A stretch of 64,000 nt of DNA from Nemania diffusa (taxonomy: Eukaryota > Ascomycota > Sordariomycetes > Xylariales > Xylariaceae), in assembly GCA_038501195.1 (NCBI GenBank), contig JBBPUQ010000004.1, forward strand, positions 1,054,001 to 1,118,000. Reading direction: 5' to 3'. Positions 26,301-38,638 of this stretch are shown one piece after another. Within the stretch, counting starts at the first letter, position 1. Every line of letters begins with the position of its first letter. Below the pieces are notes generated by a model. That model had not been told where the DNA came from. It saw only the letters and a list, made by a program, of their open reading frames with translations, and did no database searches. A program made the translations under genes and the position numbers.

Positions 26301-29300
26301 TTATATTAATATTGTTTATTTTAAAACTAAATAAAAAACTAAAATTTTATATTAATTATTAAAAAATTAATATTATTATAAAAAAAAACTATTATTTTTT
26401 ACTTTTAATAAATAAAACTTTAGTTTAAATTATTAAAGTTAATATTTTTATAAAAATTAATATATAATAAATATTTTATTAAATTTATATATATTTAAAT
26501 TATAAAAACTTAATTATTTTTAAAATAAAATATAATTTTTTTAAATATAAAATTTTATTTTTTGAATTAATTAATAAATTAATTATTTTTTAACAATATA
26601 TAAACAATATTTTAAAAAAATATTTAAATAATTTTTATAATGTTTATATTAATAATATATTTATTTATTTAAATAATTTAAAAAAATATAAATAATATAT
26701 AAACAAAATATTAAAAAAACTATAAAATATAAACTTATAAATTAATTTAAAAAAATGCAAGTTTTATATTATTAAAATTAAATATTTAAAATTTATTATA
26801 AAAAAAAATAAAATAAAAATAAACTTTAAAAAAATTATAATAATATAAAATTAAAAATAATTAATAAATATAAAAACAGTTTAATTGTTTTTAAAATTTT
26901 ATAACTTTTATTATTAATTTATTTTAAAATATAATTATAAAATAAAACTTTTATTTAAACTAATTAAAAAAAATATAATATTTTAATAAAATAAAAACTA
27001 TAAAATAGCTTTTTTAAAATTTAAAAAATAATTAATTTTAGTATTAATATTAGCTTATTATAATTATAATAAAAAAATTTAAATAAAAACTAATATTTTT
27101 AATAAAATAATAATAAAAGTTTTATTATAAAAAAAAAAAAAAAATTTTTAGTATTTTATTATATATTATTTAAAAACTTTATATAAAAAAAAATTAAACT
27201 ATAATATTTTAAATAAAAAAATATTAATAATAATTAAAAAGTTTAAATATTAATAATTTAAATTAATAAATATATAAAAAAAACAGCTATTTTTATTTAT
27301 AATTAATTATTAAACTTTTAAATTTTTTAATATTAAATAACAATTAAATTTTTAATAAATTAATTAAATAAATTTAATAATTTAATACTATTTTATTATT
27401 ATATATTAATTAAAATTAAAAAATATAATAGCTAATTTATTATTAAAAAAATAAAAAAACTTGTAAATTTAAAAAAATAAAATAAAATATTAGCAATATA
27501 TAACTTTATTTAAATTAATAAATAAAAAAAAAAAATTTACAAATATAAATTTAATAATTAAATTATTTTATTTAAAACAAAATATAAAAATTAATATATT
27601 ATTATTTATAATATTATTAATTAATAAAGTTTTAAAATATAATTAAAAATTCTTTGATTTAAAAATATATTAAATTAAAGTATAATTAAATTAATTTAAA
27701 AATTAAACTTTAAATAAAAGTTTAATAATTTATAAAAAACAATTTATAGTTTTATAAATAAATTATTTTTTTATAAAGTTTTTAAAAAAAGTTTATAATA
27801 AAATAATAATAGTTTATTTTAAATATAACAAAATAAAAAAACTAATATTATTATAATATTAATAATTTAAATTAATAATAAATTACAATAAATATATTAT
27901 TAATTATTTTAAATATTAACTAATAAAAGTATTAAAAAATAAAATTTTAAAATTATTATAATTTATTTTTATATTTTTATAACTGTTTTAATATATAATT
28001 ATTAATTTTAAAAAAATAATAACAAATAAAAAAAAAAGCAAATTTATATTTATAATAATAAATTAATTTAATAAATTATTATAATTAATATTTTATAATA
28101 AATTAATAATTATATAAAAAATAATATAACTATATTATAAAAGTTTATTTAAAATTTTTAAATTATTAAAATAAATTAATTTAAACTAAAAATTTTAATT
28201 TATTTTTTTTATTATTAATAAGTTAGCAAAAATATTAAATATTAAATAAATTTTATTATTAATAAAATATTATAAATTTATAAAATAAACTAAAATTGCT
28301 ATTAAATATTTAAATTAATAATTATATTTTTTTTATAACTATTATTAAAATAATTAAATAAATATATTATTAATAATAAACTTTATTATTATATTATTAT
28401 TATATAATTTAATAAAATTGCAATTATATAAAATATTATTTAAATTTTTAATATTTAATTATTATAATTAAAAAAATAAAATATAAAAATTTATAAACTT
28501 ATTTTTAATTAAATAATTAAATTAAAAAAAAACTTAATAAAAAGCTAATATTATTAAATAATATATAAAAATAGTATAAACAATATTTAAACAAATTTAA
28601 AAAAAAATAATATATTAAAAAAATCGATATAAATAAAAATTTAATTTTAAAATAAATAATTATATATTTATTATAAAAAAATACTAATTTTAAATTATTA
28701 ATAAATTTTTTAATAAATTAAATTATTTTTTTTTTAATAATATTTTAAAATTTTTAAATAAACAAGCTTTATTATTTTTTAATTAAAAGTTTTAAATAAT
28801 TAAAAATTAACAAATTTATATTATATTAATTAATTATAAAAGTTTTTAAACAACTTATTATTAAAATAGTAAATAAATAAACTTAAAAACAAAATAATTT
28901 TTTTTATAAAAAACAAATAAAAATAAAAAATAAAACAAATATACATTTTATAATTTTATTATAAAAAAACTTTATAATATTAAATTAATAAAAAAGAATA
29001 AAATTTTAACAATTAATAATATTTTATAAACAATTTTAAAAATTTAGCTAAAATATTATTAATATTTTATAAAACAAACTTTAAAATAATAAAACTTTTA
29101 AAACAATTAAAAAAATAATTATAAACAGCAAAAAAAAAGTAAATTTTTAAAAATATATAAAAATAATAATATATTAAAAAAAAATTTTATAAAAATAATT
29201 AAAAGATTGTAAAAAAAAAATATAAATATAAATATAATTATAAATAAAATTATTATAATTTTATAACAATTATTTATAAAAAAGCTTTATATATTTTTAT

Positions 29301-29432
29301 AAAATAAAAGTTTATAATATAATAATATTAAAATAAATATTTAAAATAATTTTTTTTTTTATTAAAATATAAATAATAAGTTTAAGTTTTTAAAGTATTA
29401 ATTTTAAAACAAGATTTTTTTAATAAAAAAAA

Positions 29433-29650
29433 TAGTTATAACTAAATAACTAAACTAAATAACATTTAAAGTAATATTTATAACTAAAATAAAGTTTTTA
29501 GCTTATATATATAATTTATTATATATTTATAAATATATATTTATATAAACTAAGTTTAAAATAGTTTTTTTTTCTTTTTTATTTTATAATTAATATATAA
29601 ATAATATTTTATTTGCAAGCTTTGCTTTATTTAAATATATTAATTATAAC
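29433..29650 (+). repeat. 3' LTR-like repeat of element 2
   Basis: Direct repeat of 23124-23340; more heavily mutated, with almost all differences C to T or G to A. Confidence 0.85.
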
Positions 29651-31913
29651 AATATTAATTAATAATTATAAAATATAATTATAAATTAATAAAATAAAAA
29701 AATAAAACTTAATTATAAAATAGCTTTTATATTAAATTTTTTATTTTTTATATAAAAAATAAACTATTATTTATATTAATTAATAAAAAAAAAATTAAAT
29801 TAATTATTAAATAAAAAAATTTAATTATTACAAAATTAAGAATTTTTTTTATATAATATTTAGTTATTTTTATATAAAAATTAATAAAACTATAAACTAT
29901 TTTATATATTTAATTTTTTAATTATTTTATTTATTTATTTATTTTTTTATTTTTATATTTTTTTTATTTTTTATAACTATATTAAAACTTATAATAAAAT
30001 TAGTTATAATAATTATAACTATAATAGTTAAAATAAATTATTTTAAATTTTTAAATAAAAAACTATATTTATTTTTATATAAAAATATAAATAAAAAAAG
30101 CAATATTAATACTTTTAAATAAAAAAATAAAACTAATTTTAAATATTAAAATATTATTATTAATTTAAATAATTTAATTATTTTAATATAAATATTTATA
30201 TATTTTATATAATATTTAAAAAAGTATATATAATTAAAAATTAAAAATAAATAATTTATATAAATATTTATAATAAATTTTAAAAATTAAACAAAATTTA
30301 TATTTATAAATATTAATTATATATTTAAATATATATTTATTATTATAATTATAAATAATAATAAAAATAAAATATATAAAAATATATATAATAATAAATT
30401 TATATATATATTTAAAAAATTTAATAATAATAATAACAATAAAAAATCAAAAAATAATATATTTATATAAATAGCTTTAATATTTATATTAATAAATATA
30501 TTAAAATTTTTAATTATATAAATAAATTATTTAATATTATAATTAATTATATTAAAATTAATAATATTAATATATATTTTAATATTTAATATAAATAATT
30601 AAATATTTAGTTTTTTTATATAAATAAAAATTTAAAAATTTATATTTATTTTTAAAATTTTTATTATATATTTTATATTTTTATTTATATATAAAAATCA
30701 ATTATATAAACTTTTTTTTATTTAAATTATTTATAATAATTTAATTAAAATTATAATAATAAATTATATAATATATTATATAATAAAATTTAAATTTTTA
30801 TTTTAATATATTATTAATTTAAAATTATTAAAAAATAATATTATATAATATTTTTTTTATATTAAAAAAAAAAACTAAATAATATTATTTTAATTATATT
30901 AATTTAATATATAAATAAAACAAAATTTATATAATATTTAATAATTATTTTAATATAATAATTAATTATAATTAATATTAAATTAAATAAATTATTATTA
31001 TTTTTATATAAATAAAATAAAACAATTTAATAAAAATAATATTTAAAATATTAAAAATTATAATTAATAAATTTTAATTTATATAATATAATTTAAAATT
31101 TAAAATTAAAAATAAAATAATTTAATTTTTAATAAATTTAATATATTTTTATTATATAATAAAAAAATATATATATATTTAAAATTAAATATTAATATTA
31201 AATAGTTTTTATTTAAATAATTAATATAATATAAAATATTAATATAATTAAAGTTTTAATTATTAAAAAAATTTAAATTAAAACTTTTATATAAAAAAAC
31301 TTTTTTATATAAATAAACTAAACTTTAAATAATATAATAATTTAATTTAATAATATTAAAAGTTTTAAAATTATAAATATTATAATAATTTTAATATTAA
31401 TTAAATTAATTAAATTTTATATTTTAAATATATTAATTTTATTTTTATTATTATTATAAAATATAAATTAATTATATATTTATTTTTATAATATATAAAA
31501 TATAATTATATAATAAAATAATATAATTATATTAATTATATAAAAATAAAAATATTTATTTTTTAATATTAATTAATTAAAAGTTATAAATTATTTTATA
31601 AAATAAAAATTTTAAAAATTATATTATTAATTTAAATATTTTTATATAAAAAAATTTATAAAATTATTATAAAAAATTAAATATAATAATATTAATATTT
31701 TAATATTTTAAAAAATTAAAAAATTTTATTATTATTATTAATTATATAATTAAGTTTTAAAAAAATTTAAATTTTTATTAAAAAATAAATATAATTTTAA
31801 TTATAAAATTATTATTAATATTATATAAATTAAATAATTAATTTTATATATAATTAATATAAATATTTTATTTTAAATAATTAAATTTTTAAAATTTTTA
31901 AATATATATAATA

Positions 31914-32038
31914 AGTTATGGTCCGTAGGCAACCGTAGCTATATAGACCCACTTAGATCACAAAGGGCAACTTTAGTGATTTAACATTCCTTTTGGGAAG
32001 GTTGACTCTGCGGTGTGGGTTGCAGACGTACCAACTGT
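31914..32038 (+). repeat. 125-bp terminal direct repeat, left copy
   Basis: Begins AGTTATGGTCCGTAGG and ends CCAACTGT. It carries T where the right copy has C at five of the six differing sites, as if lightly touched by RIP or ordinary deamination. Confidence 0.9.
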
Positions 32039-32258
32039 TACAATCACCAAGGTTAAACTTACAGGTTCGAGCCCTGCTGGTGGAAAAAGCCGACCGAGGT
32101 GTTTTTTCCGAATGTTTTATATGTGTACAGAGTACGTACCGCCCGTCGGTCCAAGGTTCTTGGGCCATGCTTCGACGGCTTCACTTGACTGAACTGGAAA
32201 CGGCTGGCAGGGAGGGTCGGGTTCAAGGGACGAACCCTTGGCGACCCGGCGGGGGGGT

Positions 32259-32383
32259 AGTTACGGTCCGTAGGCAACCGTAGCTATATAGACCCACTTA
32301 GATCACAAAGGGCAACCTTAGTGATTTAACATTCCTTTTGGGAAGGTTGACCCTGCGGTGTGGGTCGCAGACGCACTAACTGT
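32259..32383 (+). repeat. 125-bp terminal direct repeat, right copy
   Basis: Begins AGTTACGGTCCGTAGG and ends CTAACTGT; same length as the left copy, no gaps seen. Confidence 0.9.
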
Positions 32384-32847
32384 TATATAATATTTAAAAT
32401 ATATTATATTAATATTAAATTTTAATATATTAAAAACTATTTAATTATATTATATATAATTTTAATATAAATTTTTTATTTAAAAAATTTTATAATAATA
32501 TATAATTAATTAAAATTTTATATAAAAAAATATTTATTAAAATATATTAAATTATTAAAAAAATTAAATAAATATATATATTATTTTATTATATATTTAA
32601 TATTTTATATAAAAAAATCAATTATTATATAAATAAAAAAATAATATTATAAATAATTATAAAAGTTTTAAATAATATAATTAAATTAAATAGTTTTATA
32701 TTTATTTTATTAATTTTTAAAATTTATTTTAAAATTAATAATAATTTATTTTTTTTATTAAAAGTTATTTAAAAAATAAAAACTATATAAAAAATTATAA
32801 AAATATTAAAAAATATTTATATAAAAATTAATATTAATTAAACTATA

Positions 32848-33157
32848 TATTAATAAAACTTTTTATATATATATATATAAAAAGATTTAAAATAATTTAT
32901 AAAATTTAAAGTTTATTTTTAAATTTTAAAGTTTTATATTAATTTATATATATATTTTATAAAAAAAAATATAATTAAAAAAATTATATATAAATTATTT
33001 ATATATATATATATATATAAAATTTATAAGTTTTATAAATTTTAATAAATTTATATATTTTTTATTTATTTAATTATTTAATAAAAATTTTAGTTTAAAT
33101 TTTAATTATATATATTTAATATATATATATAAGTTTTATTAAATTATTAATTTAATA
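32848..33157 (+). repeat. LTR of element 3, left copy (310 bp)
   Basis: Begins TATTAATAAAACTT and ends ATTTAATA. The partner at 38324 begins TGTTAATAAAACTT and ends ATTCAACA, so the original ends were TGTT...AACA and this copy has the RIP-mutated form. It lies after a CTATA target copy at 32843-32847. Confidence 0.85.
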
Positions 33158-36100
33158 TTAAAAATTTTTTTATTTATATAATAATTTTAATTTTAATATT
33201 AATTAATTTTTTATTATTTTTTTTATTATTTAATTAATTTATATATATTTTTATTTATATAATTAATTTATTTATATTAATTAACTTTTTTAATATTTAA
33301 TTAAATATTTTTTTTATATAAATATTTATTAAGTTATTTTTATTATTAATTTAATATATTTTTATAATTTTACAATTTTTATATATTTTTTAAAATAATA
33401 TAATATTAATTATAAACTGTTTTTTTTATATAATTTTTAATTTAATTAAATATTTATATAAAGATTTAAAATTAATATATATAACTAATAATATAGTTAA
33501 TAATTTTATTATATAAATAATTTTTTAAAAAATTATATTAAATATAATAATATAATTAAATTTATTAATTATATTATATAATTTATTTATTAATATATTA
33601 TATATAATTTATTTATATTTAATTAAATTTTAATAAATAATATTATTTTTAATTATAAAAATATTTTTTATATAACTTTTATTAATTAATATAATTATAA
33701 ATTTAATTTATAAATTTAAATTTTTATTATTTATAAACATTTTATAAATAAAAATAAAAATCTTTATATAATTAAAATTTAAAAATATATAATATAGTTT
33801 TTATTATATATTGTTAATTTATTATTATATTTATATATTTAATATTTTAAAGTTATTTTTTAATAATTTTTAAATTTATATAATAATTAATAAATTATAT
33901 AATATTTTTAATTAATATATTAATATAATATATACTTTTTTAATTTATTAAATAATATATTATTAAAAATAATTTTTTATATAAAAATTAATAATATATA
34001 ATTATTTAATTTATTTTTATTAAATAAAAAAAATTTTTTATTTATTTATTTAAATTTTACTTTTATTAAATTTAATAAAATATTTAAATATTAATTTTAT
34101 TTTTAATTTTATATAAAATAATAGCTTAGTTTTTTTTTTATATAAAAATTTTTTAAATATAATATTAAAAATATTATTTATTTAAAGTTTTATAATTATA
34201 AATTTATTAAAAATTTTTTTAATATATAATAAATATAAATTATATATAAATATTTTTATATTTAATTTAAAATATAATATTTATTAAATATTTATTTTTT
34301 ACTTTTTTTAATAAATAAATATAAATTTTTTAGTTTAATTTATTATATAATTATATATATATTTAAAAAATATTTTATAGTTTTATATATATATTATAGT
34401 TTTAAATTAATAATAGTTTTAAAGTTATAATAAACTATTAATTTATATATTAAATTATTAATATTTATATAAAAATTTAAATTTTGTTATTATTTTTATA
34501 ATTTTATATAATTAATTTAAATTTTTTATATAGTTTAATTATTTTATTTTTAATTTTTTATATTAATTTAAATTATATTATATAAATTAAAATATATTTT
34601 AAATTGTTAATATATTTATTTTAATTATATTTAATTATTTAAAAAATATATTAAATATAATAATTATATTATTTTGTTTTAATTATATAATTAAAATATA
34701 ATTATTAACTTTCTTTAATATAAAATATTAATTATTAATAAATATAAATAATTTTTTTAATTTATTTTTATATTAAAGTTATAATTATTTAATAGTTTAA
34801 AAAAAATTATATAAAAAGTTATTTTTTTTATATAATAAATTAAATATAGTTTTTTATTAATAATATAATTTAATTTATATATAATAAAATTTAATTAATT
34901 TATTTATTATATTAATTATAATATTATAATTTTTAATTATAAAAATTTTATATAATTTTATTTAACTTTTATATTTTTTTTATATTATAATTTTATTTTA
35001 AAAAAATAAAAAAAATACTTTATATAATAATATTAGTTTATTTTTAGTTTATATAGTTTAATTAATATTAATTTTTATATAAATATTTTTTAATATTTTT
35101 ATAACTTTTTATATAACTTTTATTTTTTAAATAATTTTTAATAAAAAAAATAAATTATTATTAATTTTAAAATAAACTTTAAAAATTAATAAAATAAATA
35201 TAAAACTATTTAATTTAATTATATTATTTAAAACTTTTATAACTATTTATAATATTATTTTTTTATTTATATAATAATTGATTTTTTTATATAAAATATT
35301 AAATATATAATAAAATAATATATATATTTATTTAATTTTTTTAATAATTTAATATATTTTAATAAATATTTTTTTATATAAAGTTTTAATTAGTTATATA
35401 TTATTATAAAATCTTTTAAACGAAAAATTTATATTAAAATTATATATAATATAATTAAATAGTTTTTAATATATTAAAATTTAATATTAATATAATATAT
35501 TTTAAATATTATATATATTTAAAAACTTTAAAAATTTAATTATTTAAAACAAAATATTTATATTAATTATATATAAAATTAATTATTTGTTAATTTATAT
35601 AATATTAATAATAATTTTATAATTAAAATTATATTTATTTTTTAATAAAAATTTAAATTTTTTTAAAATTTAATTATATAATTAATAATAATAATAAAAT
35701 TTTTTAATTTTTTAAAATATTAAAATATTAATATTATTATATTTAGTTTTTTATAATAATTTTATAACTTTTTTTATATAAAAATATTTAAATCAATAAT
35801 ATAACTTTTAAAGTTTTTATTTTATAAAATAATTTATAGCTTTTAATTAATTAATATTAAAAAATAAATATTTTTATTTTTATATAATTAATATTATTAT
35901 ATTATTTTATTATATAATTATATTTTATATATTATTAAAATAAATATATAATTAATTTATATTTTATAATAATAATAAAAATAAAATTAATATATTTAAA
36001 ATATAAAATTTAATTAATTTAATCAATATTAAAATTATTATAATATTTATAATTTTAAAATTTTTAATATTATTAAATTAAATTATTATATTATTTAAAA

Positions 36101-38323
36101 CTTAATTTATTTATATAAAAAAGCTTTTTTATATAAATATTTTAATTTAAATTTTTTAATAATTAAAATTTTAGCTATATTAATATTTTATATTATATTA
36201 ACTATTTAAATAAAAGTTATTTAATATTAATATTTAGTTTTAAATATATATATTTTTTTTATTATATAATAAAAATATATTAAATTTATTAAAAATTAAA
36301 TTATTTTATTTTTAATTTTAAAATTTAAGTTATTATTAAATTTATTATTATATAAAAAATTTTTATTATTTTTATAATTTAATATCAATATATTATATTT
36401 TTTATATAATAAAGTTTTTTATTTTAAAATATTATATATAATAAATTATTGCTTTTTTATTTTTAATTTTTTTTATTAATTATAATTAATAAATTAATAA
36501 TTAAATTTTTTATAAATAAAACATTTTTTATTATTTTTATTATTTTTATTATATAATTGCTATAATTATTAATAAAAGTTTTTTTTAAAGCTATAATTAT
36601 ATAATTATTTTAAATATTTAATATTATATTATTTATTAATAAAATAAACATTTATTATATAATAATAGTTTATTTTTTAATTAAAAAAAACTTATAATAT
36701 TATTTACAAATTAAAAAATAAAACTTTATATATAAATTTTTAATTAATTAAAATAAATTTAAATTTAAATATATTAAAATATATTTATATAATTATTATA
36801 TAAAATAATATTTTTTTATAATAGTTAAATTTTAAAATATATTATATAAATTAAAATTTATTAATTATAGTTTTTAATATTTTAAATATTATTTTTATTA
36901 AATTATTTTATTTTATTTATATAAAAATAATAATAGTTTAATTAATTTAATATTAATTATAATTAATTATTATATTAAAATAATTATTAAATATTATATA
37001 AATTTTGTTTTATTTATATATTAAATTAATATAATTAAAATAATATTATTTAGTTTTTTTTTTTAATATAAAAAAGAAATATTATATAATATTATTTTTT
37101 AATAATTTTAAATCAATAATATATTGAAATAAAAATTCAAGTTTTATTATCTAATATATTATATAATTTATTATTATAGTTTTAATTAAACTATTATATT
37201 TTAATAAATATAATAAATTAAGCTATTTTAATTAAATTATTATAAATAATTTAAATAAAAAAAAGTTTATATAATTAATTTTTATATATAAATAAAAATA
37301 TAAAATATATTATAAAATTTTTAAAAATAAATATAAGTTTTTAAATTTTTATTTATATAAAAAACTAAATATTTAATTATTTATATTAAATATTATATAA
37401 TATATTAATATTGTTAATTTTAATATAACTAGTTATAATATTAAAAAATTTATTTATATAATACAAAGTTTTAATATATTTGTTAATATAAATGTTAAAA
37501 CTAATATTATGTATATAAATATATTATTATTTAATTTATTATTATTTTTATTTTTATATTTTTTAAAAATATAAATAAATTTATTATTATATATTATATT
37601 ATATAATTAAATATTTAAATTATATTTAATTATAATATTAAATTTTTATTTAAATATATAATTAATATTTATAAATATAAATTTTATTTATTTAGTAAAA
37701 TTTATTGTAAATATTTATATAAATTATTTATTTTTAACTTTTAATTATATATAATTATATAAATATTATATAAAATATATTATTAATTTTATAAATTTTA
37801 AAAAAATATTAAAATTAATAGTTATATTTTAATATTTTAGATTTATTTTTTTTTTTAAATTCTTATTTAAATATTATTACTTTTAACTATATTTTTATAT
37901 ATAAAATTATTTTTATTATATAAAGCTATTAAATTATTATTTTAAACTTATTTAATTATTATAATTATTATTATTATTATTACTTTTGTTATTAATATTA
38001 ATATAATTGTAAAAAATAAAAAAATAAAAGTTATAAAATAAATAAAATAGTTAAAAAAATAAATATATAAAATAATTTATAATTTTATTAATTTTTATAT
38101 AAAAGTTAACTAAATTATTATAAAAAAAACTTTAATTTTATAATAATTAAACTTTGTTTATTTAATAGTTAATTTAATATATTTTTAACTAATTAATAAA
38201 AATAATAATTTACTTTTTATATAAAAAAAGAAAAAATATAATACAAAAATTAATTTTAATAATAACTAGTTTTTGCTTTTTTACTTTGTTAATTTATAAT
38301 TATATTTTATAATTATTAATTAA

Positions 38324-38633
38324 TGTTAATAAAACTTTATATATATATATATATATATAAAGATTTGAAATAATTTATAAAGTTTAAAATTTATTTTTAA
38401 GTTTTAAAGTTTTATATTAATTTATATATATATTTTATAAAAAAAAATATAACTAAAAAAATTATATATAAGTTATTTATATATATATATATATAAAACT
38501 TATAAATTTTATAAATTTTAATAAATCTATATATTTTTTATTTATTTAATTATTTAATAAAAGTTTTAATTTAAGTTTTAAGTATATATATTTAATATAT
38601 ATATACAAGTTTTATTAAATTATTAATTCAACA
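38324..38633 (+). repeat. LTR of element 3, right copy (310 bp)
   Basis: Direct repeat of 32848-33157; retains TG at its start and CA at its end. Confidence 0.85.
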
Positions 38634-38638
38634 CTATA

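Larger units (their letters stand above)
23124..29650 (+). mobile_element. RIP-degraded LTR retrotransposon (element 2)
   Basis: About 6.5 kb between 217-bp direct repeats. AATAT flanks both sides (23119-23123 and 29651-29655), compatible with a 5-bp target duplication but weak in such AT-rich DNA. A purine run (AATAAAAAAAA) lies directly before the 3' repeat, as a polypurine tract would, and the interior is A-rich on this strand; both point to plus-strand orientation. It appears inserted at the LTR/internal border of the outer inverted copy of element 3, because AAGTTTTATTAATATT before it and ATTAATTAATAATTAT after it join into that border. Confidence 0.75.
31914..32383. mobile_element. 470-bp GC-normal insertion with 125-bp terminal direct repeats (TRIM- or SINE-like)
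   Basis: The matching site in the other arm (around 35495-35520, reverse complement) is uninterrupted, so the empty site is known. The insert is flanked by TATATAATA at 31905-31913 and 32384-32392, a direct duplication of up to 9 bp, possibly shorter because of local repetition. The first 125 bases (31914-32038) recur at 32259-32383 with about six differences, all C/T transitions. The middle 220 bp contains GGTTCGAGCC, which resembles a Pol III B box or tRNA T-loop, and a G-run (GGCGGGGGGG) directly before the second repeat, which could act as a polypurine tract. The ends are not TG...CA, so LTR status is unproven. Frames over it are not called as genes. Confidence 0.8.
29651..32847 (+). mobile_element. 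Outer inverted copy of element 3, left portion
   Basis: Reverse complement of about 35052-38323 (the inner part of element 3). Anchors: 29651 onward matches the bases just before the 38324 LTR, and 30247 matches about 37730. It lacks about 0.5 kb present in the other arm (around 36.34-36.85 kb) and contains the 470-bp insertion at 31914-32383. It is the left fragment of an element split by insertion of element 3 at 32848; the right fragment is 38639-40873. Confidence 0.78.
32848..38633 (-). mobile_element. Complete but RIP-degraded LTR retrotransposon (element 3), 5.8 kb
   Basis: Two 310-bp LTRs of equal length (32848-33157, 38324-38633) with TG...CA-type ends, flanked by a perfect 5-bp duplication CTATA (32843-32847 and 38634-38638). 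The internal part is about 5.2 kb with no surviving frames. It is inserted in an inverted copy of its own family: sequence left of it (29651-32847) is the reverse complement of its right inner part, and sequence right of it (38639-40873) that of its left inner part plus LTR. The T-rich left portion suggests minus-strand coding. The family (copia or gypsy) cannot be read. Confidence 0.85.

Noticed and set aside
32059..32085. tRNA gene suggested by GGTTCGAGCC
   Set aside because: The T-arm-like piece has no matching A box, anticodon arm or acceptor stem at the right spacing; at most a tRNA-derived fragment.
31953..32283. Overlapping frames on both strands in the GC-normal insert
   Set aside because: They follow from the stretch being the only GC-normal DNA for kilobases; they cross the direct repeat borders and match no family.
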